The position numbers and the translations under genes were made by a program. The notes beneath the pieces were generated by a model. It saw only the letters and a program-made list of their open reading frames with translations, was not told the origin of the DNA and did no database searches. A stretch of 64,000 bases of DNA from Butyricicoccus_A sp963601915 (lineage in GTDB: Bacteria > Bacillota > Clostridia > Oscillospirales > Butyricicoccaceae), in contig CAVCGL010000003.1 in the NCBI GenBank assembly GCA_963601915.1, positions 105,464 through 169,463 of the forward strand, written 5' to 3'. This document shows, one piece after another, positions 51,279-60,838 of this stretch. The first letter of the stretch is position 1. Each line of letters opens with the position of its first letter.

Positions 51279-52175
51279 ATGGCTGTTTTTCGTATTGAAA
51301 AGACCCGTGATTATACGGTCATGTCGAACCATCACTTGAAGGATCGGACGCTGACCCTGAAATCCAAAGGGCTGCTGTCCATGATGCTGTCGCTCCCTGA
51401 CGAGTGGAATTACACCACCAGAGGCCTTGCGGCGATCTGCCGGGAAGGTGTGGACAGCATCGGCGCAGCCTTGAAGGAGCTGGAAACCCATGGGTATATC
51501 AGGCGCACCCAGCTTCGGGACGAAAAAGGCAAGATCACGGATACCGAGTATGTCATTTACGAAACGCCTCAGTGTGAGCCGCCGTCAAGCCCAGGTACGC
51601 CTTTACCGGGTACGGCAAAGCCATATACGGAAAACCCGGATATGGGTATCCCGGATACGGCAGAACCGTGTACGGAAAACCCCGCACAATTAAATACTAA
51701 TCAAACAAAGACTGATTTATCAAGTACGAAAGTATCAAATCCTATCCAATCAAATCCCCCTACCCCCGCAAGGGCAAGGATGGGAACGGATCGGATGGGA
51801 GCCAGAGAATGTTATCGTGAAGTGATTTTGGATAACATCGAGTACAGCTATCTGGTGCAGGACAGCCACATCGACCGTGAGCAGCTTGACGAGATTGTTG
51901 ATCTGATCGTGGATACCGTGTGTTCTGCCCGCAAAGTCATCCGCATTGCCGGAGACGATTATCCGGCGGAGGTGGTAAAGTCCCGGTTTATGAAGCTGGA
52001 CAGTTCCCATGTTCAGTATGTTATGGACTGCATGAAGGACAACACCACCTATGTCCGCAATATCAAGAAATATCTTCTGGCGGCGCTGTATAACGCCCCG
52101 ACCACCATCAACAGCTACTATTCTTCCCTGGTGCAGCACGATATGTACGGGGACGGGCAAAGGGGGCGAGGCTAA
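51279..52175 (+). CDS. DUF6017-type replication/helix-turn-helix protein
   Basis: The 298-residue protein has an N-terminal winged-helix region (KSKGLLSMMLSLPDEWNYTTRGLAAICREGVDSIGAAL, residues 30-68) and a C-terminal DUF6017-like domain (about 190-285, REVILDNIEYSYL and FMKLDSSHVQYVMDCM). In between is a Pro/Thr-rich linker with repeated PGTPLPGTAKPYTENPD-like units. Such proteins are common at the start of Clostridia conjugative elements. AAGGAGGTG precedes ATG 51279; PcfB starts right after the stop. Confidence 0.78.
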   Translation: MAVFRIEKTRDYTVMSNHHLKDRTLTLKSKGLLSMMLSLPDEWNYTTRGLAAICREGVDSIGAALKELETHGYIRRTQLRDEKGKITDTEYVIYETPQCEPPSSPGTPLPGTAKPYTENPDMGIPDTAEPCTENPAQLNTNQTKTDLSSTKVSNPIQSNPPTPARARMGTDRMGARECYREVILDNIEYSYLVQDSHIDREQLDEIVDLIVDTVCSARKVIRIAGDDYPAEVVKSRFMKLDSSHVQYVMDCMKDNTTYVRNIKKYLLAALYNAPTTINSYYSSLVQHDMYGDGQRGRG

Positions 52176-52667
52176 ATGCAGGAAGAAGTAACGCGGGGTG
52201 CCGTGACGCTCATTGTTGACGGGGCCAAGCTAAGCGAGCAGGTCTTTGAAAAGGCCGTCAAGAAATTTCTGGAGGAAATCCAGAAAAGCCAGAAGCCCAA
52301 AATCTACCGCGGCAGGCAGAGCCTTAAACAGCTTGCCAGCCAGAACGCCGGTCTTGCCAATATCGAGATCAGCGACAAGAATATCAAGGCTTTCTCCCGT
52401 GTGGCGAAGAAATACCATGTGGATTTTGCCTTGAAGAAAGATACCGCCGCAGAACAGCCCCGTTACCTGGTCTTTTTCAAAAGCCGGGATGCGGACGCCA
52501 TCACAGCGGCATTTCAGGAGTTTGCCAGCCGGAAAATAAGCCGTGAGGAAAAACCCTCCATTCGGGAGCGGCTGACCCAGGCGAAGGAACAGGCGGCGGA
52601 GAAAGCGGAACACCGCACCATTGACCGGGAGAAAGTAAAGGTCAAAGATCGGAGTGTGCAGAGATGA
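52176..52667 (+). CDS. PcfB-like conjugation protein (DUF3801)
   Basis: The 163-residue protein matches the DUF3801/PcfB family, with FEKAVKKFLEEIQK and YHVDFALKKD...YLVFFKSRDADAITAAF. PcfB in enterococcal pCF10 is part of the relaxosome/coupling machinery. Start ATG 52176 touches the preceding TAA; the end overlaps the coupling protein start by 4 bp. The C-terminus is Lys/Glu-rich and coiled. Confidence 0.87.
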   Translation: MQEEVTRGAVTLIVDGAKLSEQVFEKAVKKFLEEIQKSQKPKIYRGRQSLKQLASQNAGLANIEISDKNIKAFSRVAKKYHVDFALKKDTAAEQPRYLVFFKSRDADAITAAFQEFASRKISREEKPSIRERLTQAKEQAAEKAEHRTIDREKVKVKDRSVQR

Positions 52668-54421
52668 ACATGAAAAAACTGTTTTTGCTGAACCTTCCGT
52701 ATCTTCTGTTCGTATATCCCTTTGATAAGCTGGCACAGGCTTTCCGGCTTGCGCCCGGTGCTGACCTCTCCGGCAAGCTGCTTTCCATCGGGGACGGCTT
52801 CACGGCAGCATTTTCCTCCCCGTGGCTCAGTTTCCATCCCACGGACTTGATGATTGGCATAGCTTGTGCGGTGATCCTCCGCATGGCGGTCTACCTGAAA
52901 GGCAAGAACGCTAAGAAGTATCGCCACGGGATCGAGTATGGTTCTGCCCGCTGGAGTACGGCGGCGGATATCGCTCCCTACATGGACAAGGACTTTTTCC
53001 AGAACATTCCCATGACGCAGACGGAGCGGATCACGATGGCGAGCCGCCCGAAGCAACCGAAGTATGCAAGAAATAAAAACATTCTGGTGATCGGCGGTTC
53101 CGGCAGCGGCAAGACGCGGTTCTTCTGTAAGCCGTCGCTGCTGCAAGCCCATTCGTCCTATGTCTGCACTGATCCGAAAGGAACCTTGCTGCCGGAGATC
53201 GGAACTTTTCTGGAACGGAAAAAATACCGTATCAAGTGCCTCAACCTGATAAACTTCCGAAAATCCATGAAATACAACCCTCTGGCCTATATTCGGTCAG
53301 AGAAAGATATCTTAAAGCTGGTGAACGCCCTGATTATGAACACGAAGGGCGAAGGCGAAAAATCTTCGGAAGATTTTTGGGTCAAAGCGGAACGCCTCTA
53401 TTATTCCGCGCTGATCGGCTACATCTGGTACGAGGCCACGGAGGAAGAAAAGAACTTCATCACACTTCTGGACCTCATCAATGCCAGTGAAGCCAGAGAG
53501 GATGACGAGACTTATCAAAGCCCGGTGGACCTACTCTTTTCTCAGTTGGAAGAACGGGAACCGGACCACTTCGCCGTCAAGCAGTACCGCAAATTCAAGA
53601 TGGCGGCGGGCAAAACCTTAAAATCCATCCTCATTTCCTGCGGTGCCCGGCTTGCTCCCTTCGATATCAAGGAGCTGCGGGACCTGATGGAGTATGACGA
53701 ACTGGAACTGGATACCCTGGGCGACCAAAAGACGGCGCTGTTTGTGATCCTGTCGGATACGGACAGCACTTTCAATTTCGTGGCCGCCCTCATGTATAGT
53801 CAGCTTTTCAATCTGCTCTGCGACAAGGCGGATGACTTCTACGGCGGGCGGCTGCCCGTCCATGTCCGTCTGATCCTGGACGAGTTTGCTAACATCGGCC
53901 AGATACCGAACTTCGATAAGCTGATCGCCACCATCCGCAGCCGTGAAATATCGGCTTCTATTATTTTGCAGTCGCAGAGTCAGTTAAAGACCATCTACAA
54001 GGACGCGGCAGATACCATCGTCGGAAACTGTGACAGCACCTTGTTTTTGGGAGGCAAGGAGAAATCCACGCTCAAGGAAATTTCGGAGCTGCTGGGGAAA
54101 GAGACCATTGATCTCTATAACCAGTCTGAAAACCGGGGCAGCCAGGTTTCCCACGGCCTCAGTTATCAGAAATTAGGAAAGGAGTTGATGACCCAGGACG
54201 AATTGGCAGTGATGGACGGCGGTAAGTGTATCTTCATGCTACGGGGCGTGCGCCCGTTCCTTTCGGACAAGTACGACCTCACCCGGCATCCGAATTACAG
54301 ATACACGGCCGACGCCGACCCTAAAAATGTCTTTGACATGGAACGGTACATGAAGAAGCAGCGTGCCGTGGTAAAGCCCACGGACACCTTCGATGTGTAC
54401 GAGATTGACGCAACAACTTAA
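52664..54421 (+). CDS. VirD4/TraG-type type IV coupling protein
   Basis: This protein couples the relaxosome to the type IV secretion channel. The 585-residue product has two N-terminal membrane helices (about 5-25 and 60-80), Walker A GGSGSGKTR (about residues 144-152), Walker B LILDEFANIG (about 404-413) and the SQSQLKTIY motif. It overlaps pcfB by ATGA. The Maff2 gene follows after 36 bp. Confidence 0.95.
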   Translation: MNMKKLFLLNLPYLLFVYPFDKLAQAFRLAPGADLSGKLLSIGDGFTAAFSSPWLSFHPTDLMIGIACAVILRMAVYLKGKNAKKYRHGIEYGSARWSTAADIAPYMDKDFFQNIPMTQTERITMASRPKQPKYARNKNILVIGGSGSGKTRFFCKPSLLQAHSSYVCTDPKGTLLPEIGTFLERKKYRIKCLNLINFRKSMKYNPLAYIRSEKDILKLVNALIMNTKGEGEKSSEDFWVKAERLYYSALIGYIWYEATEEEKNFITLLDLINASEAREDDETYQSPVDLLFSQLEEREPDHFAVKQYRKFKMAAGKTLKSILISCGARLAPFDIKELRDLMEYDELELDTLGDQKTALFVILSDTDSTFNFVAALMYSQLFNLLCDKADDFYGGRLPVHVRLILDEFANIGQIPNFDKLIATIRSREISASIILQSQSQLKTIYKDAADTIVGNCDSTLFLGGKEKSTLKEISELLGKETIDLYNQSENRGSQVSHGLSYQKLGKELMTQDELAVMDGGKCIFMLRGVRPFLSDKYDLTRHPNYRYTADADPKNVFDMERYMKKQRAVVKPTDTFDVYEIDATT

Positions 54422-54457
54422 CCAAAAATCAAAAACATTTTTTAGGAGGATTATTTT

Positions 54458-54673
54458 ATGGAATTTTTCAACAGCGCAGTTGGTGTTTTGCAGACTCTCG
54501 TGGTTGCCCTGGGCGCAGGTCTTGGTATCTGGGGCGTTATCAACCTTCTGGAAGGTTACGGTCAGGACAACCCTGCTTCCAAAAGCCAGGGTATGAAACA
54601 GTTGATGGCCGGCGGCGGTGTCGCCCTCATCGGCATCACCCTTGTACCTCTGCTTTCCGGCCTGTTCGGTTGA
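54458..54673 (+). CDS. Maff2 family pilin-like protein
   Basis: The 71-residue protein has two hydrophobic helices separated by a polar turn (residues 8-30 and 47-70; the central LLEGYGQDNPASKSQGMKQL is conserved). Its place between the coupling protein and VirB6-like gene is that of the VirB2 pilin subunit in other type IV systems; that role is inferred. TTAGGAGG precedes the ATG. Confidence 0.88.
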   Translation: MEFFNSAVGVLQTLVVALGAGLGIWGVINLLEGYGQDNPASKSQGMKQLMAGGGVALIGITLVPLLSGLFG

Positions 54674-54693
54674 TCGTCCGGCGGTGATCGCTT

Positions 54694-55563
54694 ATGGGCG
54701 GCATACTCGACAAACTCGATGAATGGCTCCGAGGGCTGCTCATCGAGGGGATCACGGGAAACCTGTCGGGCATGTTCGATACGGTCAATACCAAAGTAGG
54801 CGAGATCGCCGGTGAAGTGGGACAGACGCCGCTGGCATGGAACAGCGGCGTCTTTTCTATGATCCGAAACCTCTCTGAAACGGTGATCGTTCCAATCGCC
54901 GGGGTTATCCTGACATTCGTAATGTGTTATGAGCTGATCCAGCTTGTGACAGAGAAAAATAATCTGCACGATGTAGATACCTGGATGTTCTTCAAGTGGA
55001 TTTTCAAGACCTTCTGTGCCGTTCTCATTGTGACGAACACATGGAATATCGTCATGGGTATCTTCGATGTGGGGCAAAGCGTTGTGAACAGCAGCGCAGG
55101 CGTCATCATCGGGAATACCTCCATTGATATCAGCAGCGTCATCACGGATATGGAGGCGCAGCTTGAAGCCCTGGGCACGGGAGAATTGTTCGGGCTGTGG
55201 TTCCAGTCCCTTTTCGTGGGGCTTACCATGAACGCCCTTTCCATCTGTATCATGCTTGTCATCTACGGCCGCATGATCGAGGTGTATTTGACAACTTCCG
55301 TTGGGCCGATCCCGCTTGCCACCATGACAAACCGGGATTGGAGCCATACGGGACAGAACTACTTGAAATCCCTGTTTGCATTGGCGTTCCAAGCATTTCT
55401 TATCATGGTTTGCGTGGGAATCTACTCTGTTTTGGTACAGAGTATCGCCACGGACGGAAATATCTCAGGCGCGATATGGGCCTGCATGGGCTACACAGTC
55501 CTGCTGTGCTTCGCCCTGTTCAAGACCGGCAGCCTCTCTAAGAGCCTGTTCGGAGCGCATTAA
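54694..55563 (+). CDS. VirB6/TrbL-like conjugal transfer membrane protein
   Basis: The 289-residue protein has about six membrane helices (from residue 65 on) and a periplasm-facing loop with SAGVIIGNTSIDISSVI. It resembles the CD0411/TrbL group of Gram-positive conjugative elements and would be part of the inner membrane channel. It is 21 bp after the Maff2 gene. Confidence 0.88.
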   Translation: MGGILDKLDEWLRGLLIEGITGNLSGMFDTVNTKVGEIAGEVGQTPLAWNSGVFSMIRNLSETVIVPIAGVILTFVMCYELIQLVTEKNNLHDVDTWMFFKWIFKTFCAVLIVTNTWNIVMGIFDVGQSVVNSSAGVIIGNTSIDISSVITDMEAQLEALGTGELFGLWFQSLFVGLTMNALSICIMLVIYGRMIEVYLTTSVGPIPLATMTNRDWSHTGQNYLKSLFALAFQAFLIMVCVGIYSVLVQSIATDGNISGAIWACMGYTVLLCFALFKTGSLSKSLFGAH

Positions 55564-55577
55564 GGAGGCTTGATAAA

Positions 55578-56012
55578 TTGGCGTATGTAACCATTCCAAA
55601 GGATTTGACGAAAGTAAAATCCAAAGTGCTGTTTGGGCTTACCAAACGGCAGCTTATATGTTTCGGAGCAGCGGCACTCATCGGAGTACCGCTTTTCTTT
55701 TTGCTCAGACGCACGGCCAGCAACAGCGCCGCCGCGTTCTGCATGATTATCGTCATGCTCCCGTTCTTTCTGCTCGCCATGTATGAGCGGCACGGTCAAC
55801 CCCTGGAGGTGGTGGCCGGACAGGTCATCCGCTGTATGTTCCTGCGGACGAAGGAGCGGCCTTACCAGACAAACAATTTCTACGCAGCCCTGGAGCGGCA
55901 GGCCCAGGCGGAGAAGGAGGTGAAAGCCATTGTTCAGAAAGCGAAAGCCAGAGCCGCGGGAACGGCAGGCGGCAAAACCCGCGGTAAAGCTGACCGCCGC
56001 GGAAAAGCGTGA
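55578..56012 (+). CDS. PrgI family protein
   Basis: The 144-residue protein starts at TTG 55578 after AAGGAGG and has the PrgI pattern: MAYVTIPKDLTKVKSKVLFGLTKRQL with two membrane helices (about 30-47 and 53-70), then ERPYQTNNFYAALE. PrgI is the VirB3-like partner of VirB4. The C-terminal tail is Lys/Ala/Gly-rich. The VirB4 gene starts inside it. Confidence 0.9.
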   Translation: MAYVTIPKDLTKVKSKVLFGLTKRQLICFGAAALIGVPLFFLLRRTASNSAAAFCMIIVMLPFFLLAMYERHGQPLEVVAGQVIRCMFLRTKERPYQTNNFYAALERQAQAEKEVKAIVQKAKARAAGTAGGKTRGKADRRGKA

Positions 56013-57432
56013 GATCGGCCGTATTCTGGAAACTGCCAGAGGCGACGGCAAGGTACATTCCGCACAGGATACTTTACCGTTCCGCCAAATGTACCCGGAC
56101 GGGCTGTGTAAGCTGGACGATCACACCTAGTCGAAGTGTATCGAGTTCGAGGATGTGAATTATCAGCTTGCAAAGCCTGACGACCAGACGGCAATCTTTG
56201 AAGCCCTCTGCGACATGTATAACGCCCATGACGCTTCTATCGGGATGCAACTCTCCCTTGTGAGCCGCCGCATGAACCGGGAGGATTTTGTGAAGCGTAT
56301 CGAGATTGCGGCGCAGGGAGATCACTTCGACCATATCCGTGAGCTTTACACGCAAATGCTCCGCAAGCAGCTTGAACGGGGCAACAACGGTCTTATCAAA
56401 ACAAAGTATCTGACCCTCACCATCGAGGCACGGGACAGCAAAACCGCACGGGCACGGTTTTCCCGGATCGTCATGGACGCCCTCAACCATTTCAAGGTTA
56501 TGGGCGCTCTGGCAAAAGAGCTTGGCGGCAAGGAATGGCTGGAAATGCTCCACGGCATCCTGCACCCGGACGGGGAACGGTTTGCCTTTGAATGGAGCTG
56601 GCTTGCCCCTTCCGGCCTGTCGGTTCAGGATTTTATCGCCCCATCTTCCTTCCGCTTCGGTGAAGCACGGAAGTTCACAATGGCGGATAAATTCTGTGCC
56701 GTATCCTTTCTGCAGATCAGCGCGCCGGAAATGGATGACCGTATGCTCACCGAGCTGTTGGATACGGACAGCGGGCTGCTTGTCAGCCTCCATATCCGCA
56801 GCATGGACCAGAATGAAGCGATCAAGACGGTCAAGCGGAAGATCACCGACATTGACAGTATGAAGATTGACGCACAAAAAAAGGCAGTGCGGGAAGGTTT
56901 CGATATGGATATCATCCCCACCGATCTTGCCACCTACGCAGGCGAGGCAAAGAACATCCTCCGTGACCTGCAAAGCAGAAATGAGCGAATGTTCCTGATG
57001 ACCTTTCTGGTGGTGAACTTTGCGGACAACAAGCAAAAGCTGGAGAATGACCTTCTCCGTGCGGCAAGCGTGGCGCAGAAATATAACTGCTCCCTGGTGC
57101 GGCTGGACTTCCAACAGGAGGACGGTTTCGTGTCGGCTCTGCCCCTGGGTGTCAACCGCATTAAGATACAGCGCGGACTTACCACTTCGGCGGTGGCGGT
57201 GTTCGTTCCCTTCACCACGCAGGAGATTTTCCACGGCGGCGAAGCTCTCTATTACGGACTCAATGCCACTTCCGGCAATATGATCCTTGCCGACCGCAAA
57301 AAGCTGAAAACGCCCAACGGCATGATCTTAGGCACACCCGGCAGCGGCAAGAGTTTTTCCGCAAAGCGTTCCATTGTGGGTGTGTTCCTGAACACAAAGG
57401 ACGATATCCTGATCTGCGACCCGGAGGCGGAA
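55930..57432 (+). pseudogene. VirB4-like ATPase, exon 1 (with in-frame amber codon)
   Basis: VirB4 is the ATPase that powers type IV secretion. The frame starts at TTG 55930 after GGAGGTG, inside prgI. It reads through the conserved N-terminal region until a TAG at 56128-56130 (codon 67), where family members have Tyr or another residue between DDHT and SKCIEFEDVNYQLA. The same frame continues open to the intron at 57433 and contains Walker A LGTPGSGKSFSAK (about residues 465-477). Either reinitiation at GTG 56155, amber readthrough, or a genuine disabling mutation applies. Confidence 0.8.
56128..56130 (+). other. In-frame TAG in VirB4
   Basis: One base change (TAC to TAG would explain it) interrupts the otherwise continuous VirB4 frame. 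The reading frame on both sides has high similarity to VirB4, so it is a point mutation and not a frameshift. Confidence 0.85.
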
Positions 57433-59745
57433 GTGCGACACGAAGTCGCGTAATGTATTGCTTTAAATGAGCTACCCTATCCATTTGGGGTAATCCGCCC
57501 GTAGCCTGCTTGTGCGGTAACAAACATGTTGGGAAGCCTACGGGGAAACGGTCGAAGCCAAACAGCCTAAGTTTGGTCTAGATCAGGATAAAATGTGCTA
57601 TGTCGAATATAAACTGAATCATCGTAAGGGTCGTTACAGGGAATAAGCGAAACAAGGCTGATACGCTTACACCAAAAGGTGCGAAGGTGGTTGCCGGTTC
57701 TTTCTGCTAACTGGCAACAAATGGACATTACTCCTTCCGGCTCAAAGATGGCGGCTAAGGCACATGTTAATTATGCATTACGTGGAACGTGGTAAGCCCT
57801 ATATGCTCCTGTTTAAGGTATTGAACTCGTAAGAGGAATAAATGGCATAGAGGGTATGAGAAGGGATAAAAAGCGAATGGCACACTGTAATGGTGTGCAT
57901 AGGGGTTCAAGATTTGCCCCAATCTGAAAGGATGCTGACTTATCCTCGGTATTTCATGACAAGAAATGGAGGTAAACCTATGAACGATAATACTTCAATG
58001 ACAGAAGCTAAAACTTCTGAGAGATTATCGGACAGCAAACAGCTAGAATTCCAATGGAAATCTAGCGATTGGGCCAAAGCTGGAAAAGAAGTTAATAGGC
58101 TACAAGCCAGGATTGTTAAGGCGACACAACAAAAAGATTGGAACAGTGTGAAGAGACTTCAGTATTTACTAACACACTCATTCCATGCCAAAGCGTTGGC
58201 GGTAAAGAAAGTTACTACAAATGAAGGCAAGAAAACAGCTGGAGTTGATGGAGTATTGTGGAACACACCTGCTACCAAAATGAAAGCAGTTCTAAGCCTC
58301 ACTGACAAAGGCTATAAAGCGAGTCCACTCAGGCGCGTATATATAGCCAAGAAAGACAAGAAGAAAAAGAGACCTCTTGGCATACCAACGATGTATGACA
58401 GAGCCATGCAAGCACTCTACGCCCTTGCTCTAGACCCTGTGTCTGAGGCGACGGCTGACAGATACTCATTCGGGTTCAGAAAATGTAGATGTGCACAGGA
58501 CGCCTGTGAGTATGCATTCTCGTTTCTAGCTAGACAGGTGTCCCCACAGTGGGTACTTGAAGGAGATATAAAAGGGTGTTTCGACCACATCAGCCATGAT
58601 TGGCTTTTGGAGAACATTCCGATGGATAAATCTATCCTCAAACAATTTCTCAAAGCGGGATTCGTATTCAACGAAGAACTCTTCCCGACTGAAGAAGGAA
58701 CACCCCAAGGCGGTGTAATATCGCCAATCCTTGCAAACATGGCACTTGATGGCATCGAGGAGGTAATAAGAAACAAATATTACCTCAGCCTCAAAGGTGT
58801 AGAGTCTGAATTCGTGAGAAACAAGACCCTTATCAACTTTGTAAGGTACGCAGATGACTTCATCATCACTGCAAAAACAGAGGAAATCGCATTGGAAGTC
58901 AAAGAGCTTGTAAGAGATTTCCTCGCTACCAGAGGACTTGAACTGTCTGATGAGAAAACCGTAGTAACAAATATTAACGATGGTTTTGACTTCCTTGGAT
59001 GGACATTTCGTAAATTCAAAGGAAAGCTTATCGTTAAGCCTTCAAAGAAGTCCATCAAGGCTATAGTAAGCAAACTGTCAGAAACTATCAACCAGCGCGG
59101 AAAGGCATGGAATCAGGACGTGCTCATTATGAAGTTGAATCAGCAAATCAGAGGATGGACTAACTATCATCAATCGGTGGTGGCAAGTGAAGCCTTCGCC
59201 CACCTTGATTATGTGCTATATGAACTATTGTGGCATTGGGCTAAGAGGCGACATCCTAAGAAGGGCAAGTGGTGGATTTCCACTAAATACTGGCACAGGA
59301 AGGGCAGTAGGAGTTGGGTGTTCTCAACCGATAAATCTGAACTCATCCGTGTCGACCACACATCAATTGTCCGCCACAAAAAGGTAAACACTACCAAAAA
59401 TCCTTATATCGATACGGACTATTTTGCACAGCGCAAATTTGACCAAGGTGCCGCAAGGCTCACGGGCAAGTTCCGTATGATTTGGAAGAATCAGAACGGC
59501 AGATGTTACCAATGTGGCTTGCCGCTTGACATCAGGGATGATAGGGAGATTTTCTTTAAAGTCCCTAAAGCTGCAGGCGGTGAAGAAATTGTTCCTAATA
59601 TGGTATATGTACACGCAGAATGCCAACGTCTTTTTGTTGAACGCTGCCCGAAAGGGTGATGAAATGCTTGAGCCGTATGATGGGAAATCTATCATGTACG
59701 GTTCTTAGAGGGGAAAGCGGTAGTAATACCGCTGACCCACTCGAT
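57433..59745 (+). mobile_element. Group II intron inserted in VirB4
   Basis: The intron begins with GTGCGAC (57433-57439), the canonical GUGYG end, and ends ...CTCGAT (59745) after domain V (59670-59704, AGC triad and GGGAAATC loop region) and domain VI (AGCGGTA/TACCGCT stem). Removing 57433-59745 joins GAG-GCG-GAA exactly to TAT-TTT-CCG and restores the VirB4 frame. Total length 2313 bp. The 5' RNA portion 57433-57979 holds ribozyme domains I-III and no other gene. Confidence 0.93.
57980..59659 (+). CDS. ltrA: Group II intron reverse transcriptase/maturase with HNH endonuclease
   Basis: The 559-residue intron-encoded protein sits in domain IV. It has the RT domain (about residues 85-325) with RYADDFII at the catalytic YADD, QGGVISPILANMALD, then the maturase domain X (about 340-420, WTNYHQS) and a C-terminal HNH endonuclease (about 490-550: CYQCGLPL ... 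HAECQRL). ATG 57980 follows GGAGG at 57968-57972. It assists splicing and mobility. All motifs appear intact, so the intron is probably active. Confidence 0.95.
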   Translation: MNDNTSMTEAKTSERLSDSKQLEFQWKSSDWAKAGKEVNRLQARIVKATQQKDWNSVKRLQYLLTHSFHAKALAVKKVTTNEGKKTAGVDGVLWNTPATKMKAVLSLTDKGYKASPLRRVYIAKKDKKKKRPLGIPTMYDRAMQALYALALDPVSEATADRYSFGFRKCRCAQDACEYAFSFLARQVSPQWVLEGDIKGCFDHISHDWLLENIPMDKSILKQFLKAGFVFNEELFPTEEGTPQGGVISPILANMALDGIEEVIRNKYYLSLKGVESEFVRNKTLINFVRYADDFIITAKTEEIALEVKELVRDFLATRGLELSDEKTVVTNINDGFDFLGWTFRKFKGKLIVKPSKKSIKAIVSKLSETINQRGKAWNQDVLIMKLNQQIRGWTNYHQSVVASEAFAHLDYVLYELLWHWAKRRHPKKGKWWISTKYWHRKGSRSWVFSTDKSELIRVDHTSIVRHKKVNTTKNPYIDTDYFAQRKFDQGAARLTGKFRMIWKNQNGRCYQCGLPLDIRDDREIFFKVPKAAGGEEIVPNMVYVHAECQRLFVERCPKG

Positions 59746-60672
59746 TATTTTCCGCTGGTGAACCGTCTGGAAGGTCAGGTCATCAAAATCTCACCTACCA
59801 GCACGCAGTATGTGAACCCTATGGATATCAACCTCAATTACAGCGAGGACGATAACCCGCTGGCGCTGAAATCCGACTTTATCCTGTCGTTCTGCGAACT
59901 GGCGGCAGGCGGACGGAACGGTCTGGAGCCGGTGGAAAAGACGGTCATTGACCGTGCCGTGCGGATCGTGTACCGCCCCTATATCGCAGACCCCCGCCCG
60001 GAGAATATGCCGCTGCTGGAAGATTTGTATGACGAGATCAAGCGGCAGCCGGAGCCGGAGGCACAGCGGATCGCAGCGGCACTGGAACTGTATGTGCATG
60101 GCAGCCTGAATGTTTTTAACCACCGCACCAATGTGGATATCAACAACCGCATTGTCTGCTTCGATATCAAGGAGCTGGGAAAGCAGCTCAAAAGCCTGGG
60201 TATGCTGGTGATCCAGGATCAGGTGTGGAACCGTGTTTCCCAGAACCGGGATCAGGGCAAATCCACCTGGTACTTCGTGGACGAGTTTCACCTTCTGCTG
60301 CGCGGCGAGGTTGGTTCCTGGAGCGTGGAGATTTGGAAACGCTTTCGCAAATGGGGCGGTATCCCCACGGGGATCACGCAGAACATCAAGGACCTGCTTT
60401 CCTCCCCGGAGATCGAGAACATCTTTGAAAACAGCGATTTTGTGTACCTTCTGAACCAGGCCAGCGGAGACAGAAAAATCCTCTGCGAGCGCCTGAATAT
60501 CTCCAACCAGCAGGCAGCGCATATCAGCAACGCAGGCCCCGGCGAGGGGCTGATCTTCTTCGGCAATGTGATCCTGCCTTTTGTGGATGACTTCCCGAAG
60601 GACAATGAACTTTACAGCATTATGACCACAAAACTTGGTGAAACCGGGAAAGGAGAAAACGAACATGAATGA
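59746..60672 (+). pseudogene. VirB4-like ATPase, exon 2
   Basis: This exon resumes with YFPLVNRLEGQVIKISPTSTQYVNP (residue numbering continues from exon 1) and includes Walker B WYFVDEFHLLL and the helical motif NRVSQNRDQGKS. Frame continuity with exon 1 across the spliced intron is exact. It ends with TGA 60670-60672, overlapping the start of the next gene. If the amber codon is real the protein is truncated after 66 residues. Confidence 0.85.
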
Positions 60673-60838
60673 TCCCCGCTATTTGAATACGGAAGAAAAA
60701 CAGAAGGGCGAAACCTTCTTTGATGTGATGAACCGGCTGATTGCCAGAAGCAAGGCAGTCACGGCGGATATGGAGGCGGTTCTTGCGGAGCTGGAAAGTG
60801 AGATTGAGCCGTTCCGTGCGCCGAAGGACCATGAATAA
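60665..60838 (+). CDS. Small conjugative-element protein
   Basis: A 57-residue acidic, helical protein (MNDPRYLNTEEKQKGETFFD start, coiled middle). It overlaps the end of VirB4 (ATGA-type, 8 bp) and the start of the methyltransferase (8 bp), showing tight operon packing. No family recognised. Confidence 0.7.
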   Translation: MNDPRYLNTEEKQKGETFFDVMNRLIARSKAVTADMEAVLAELESEIEPFRAPKDHE

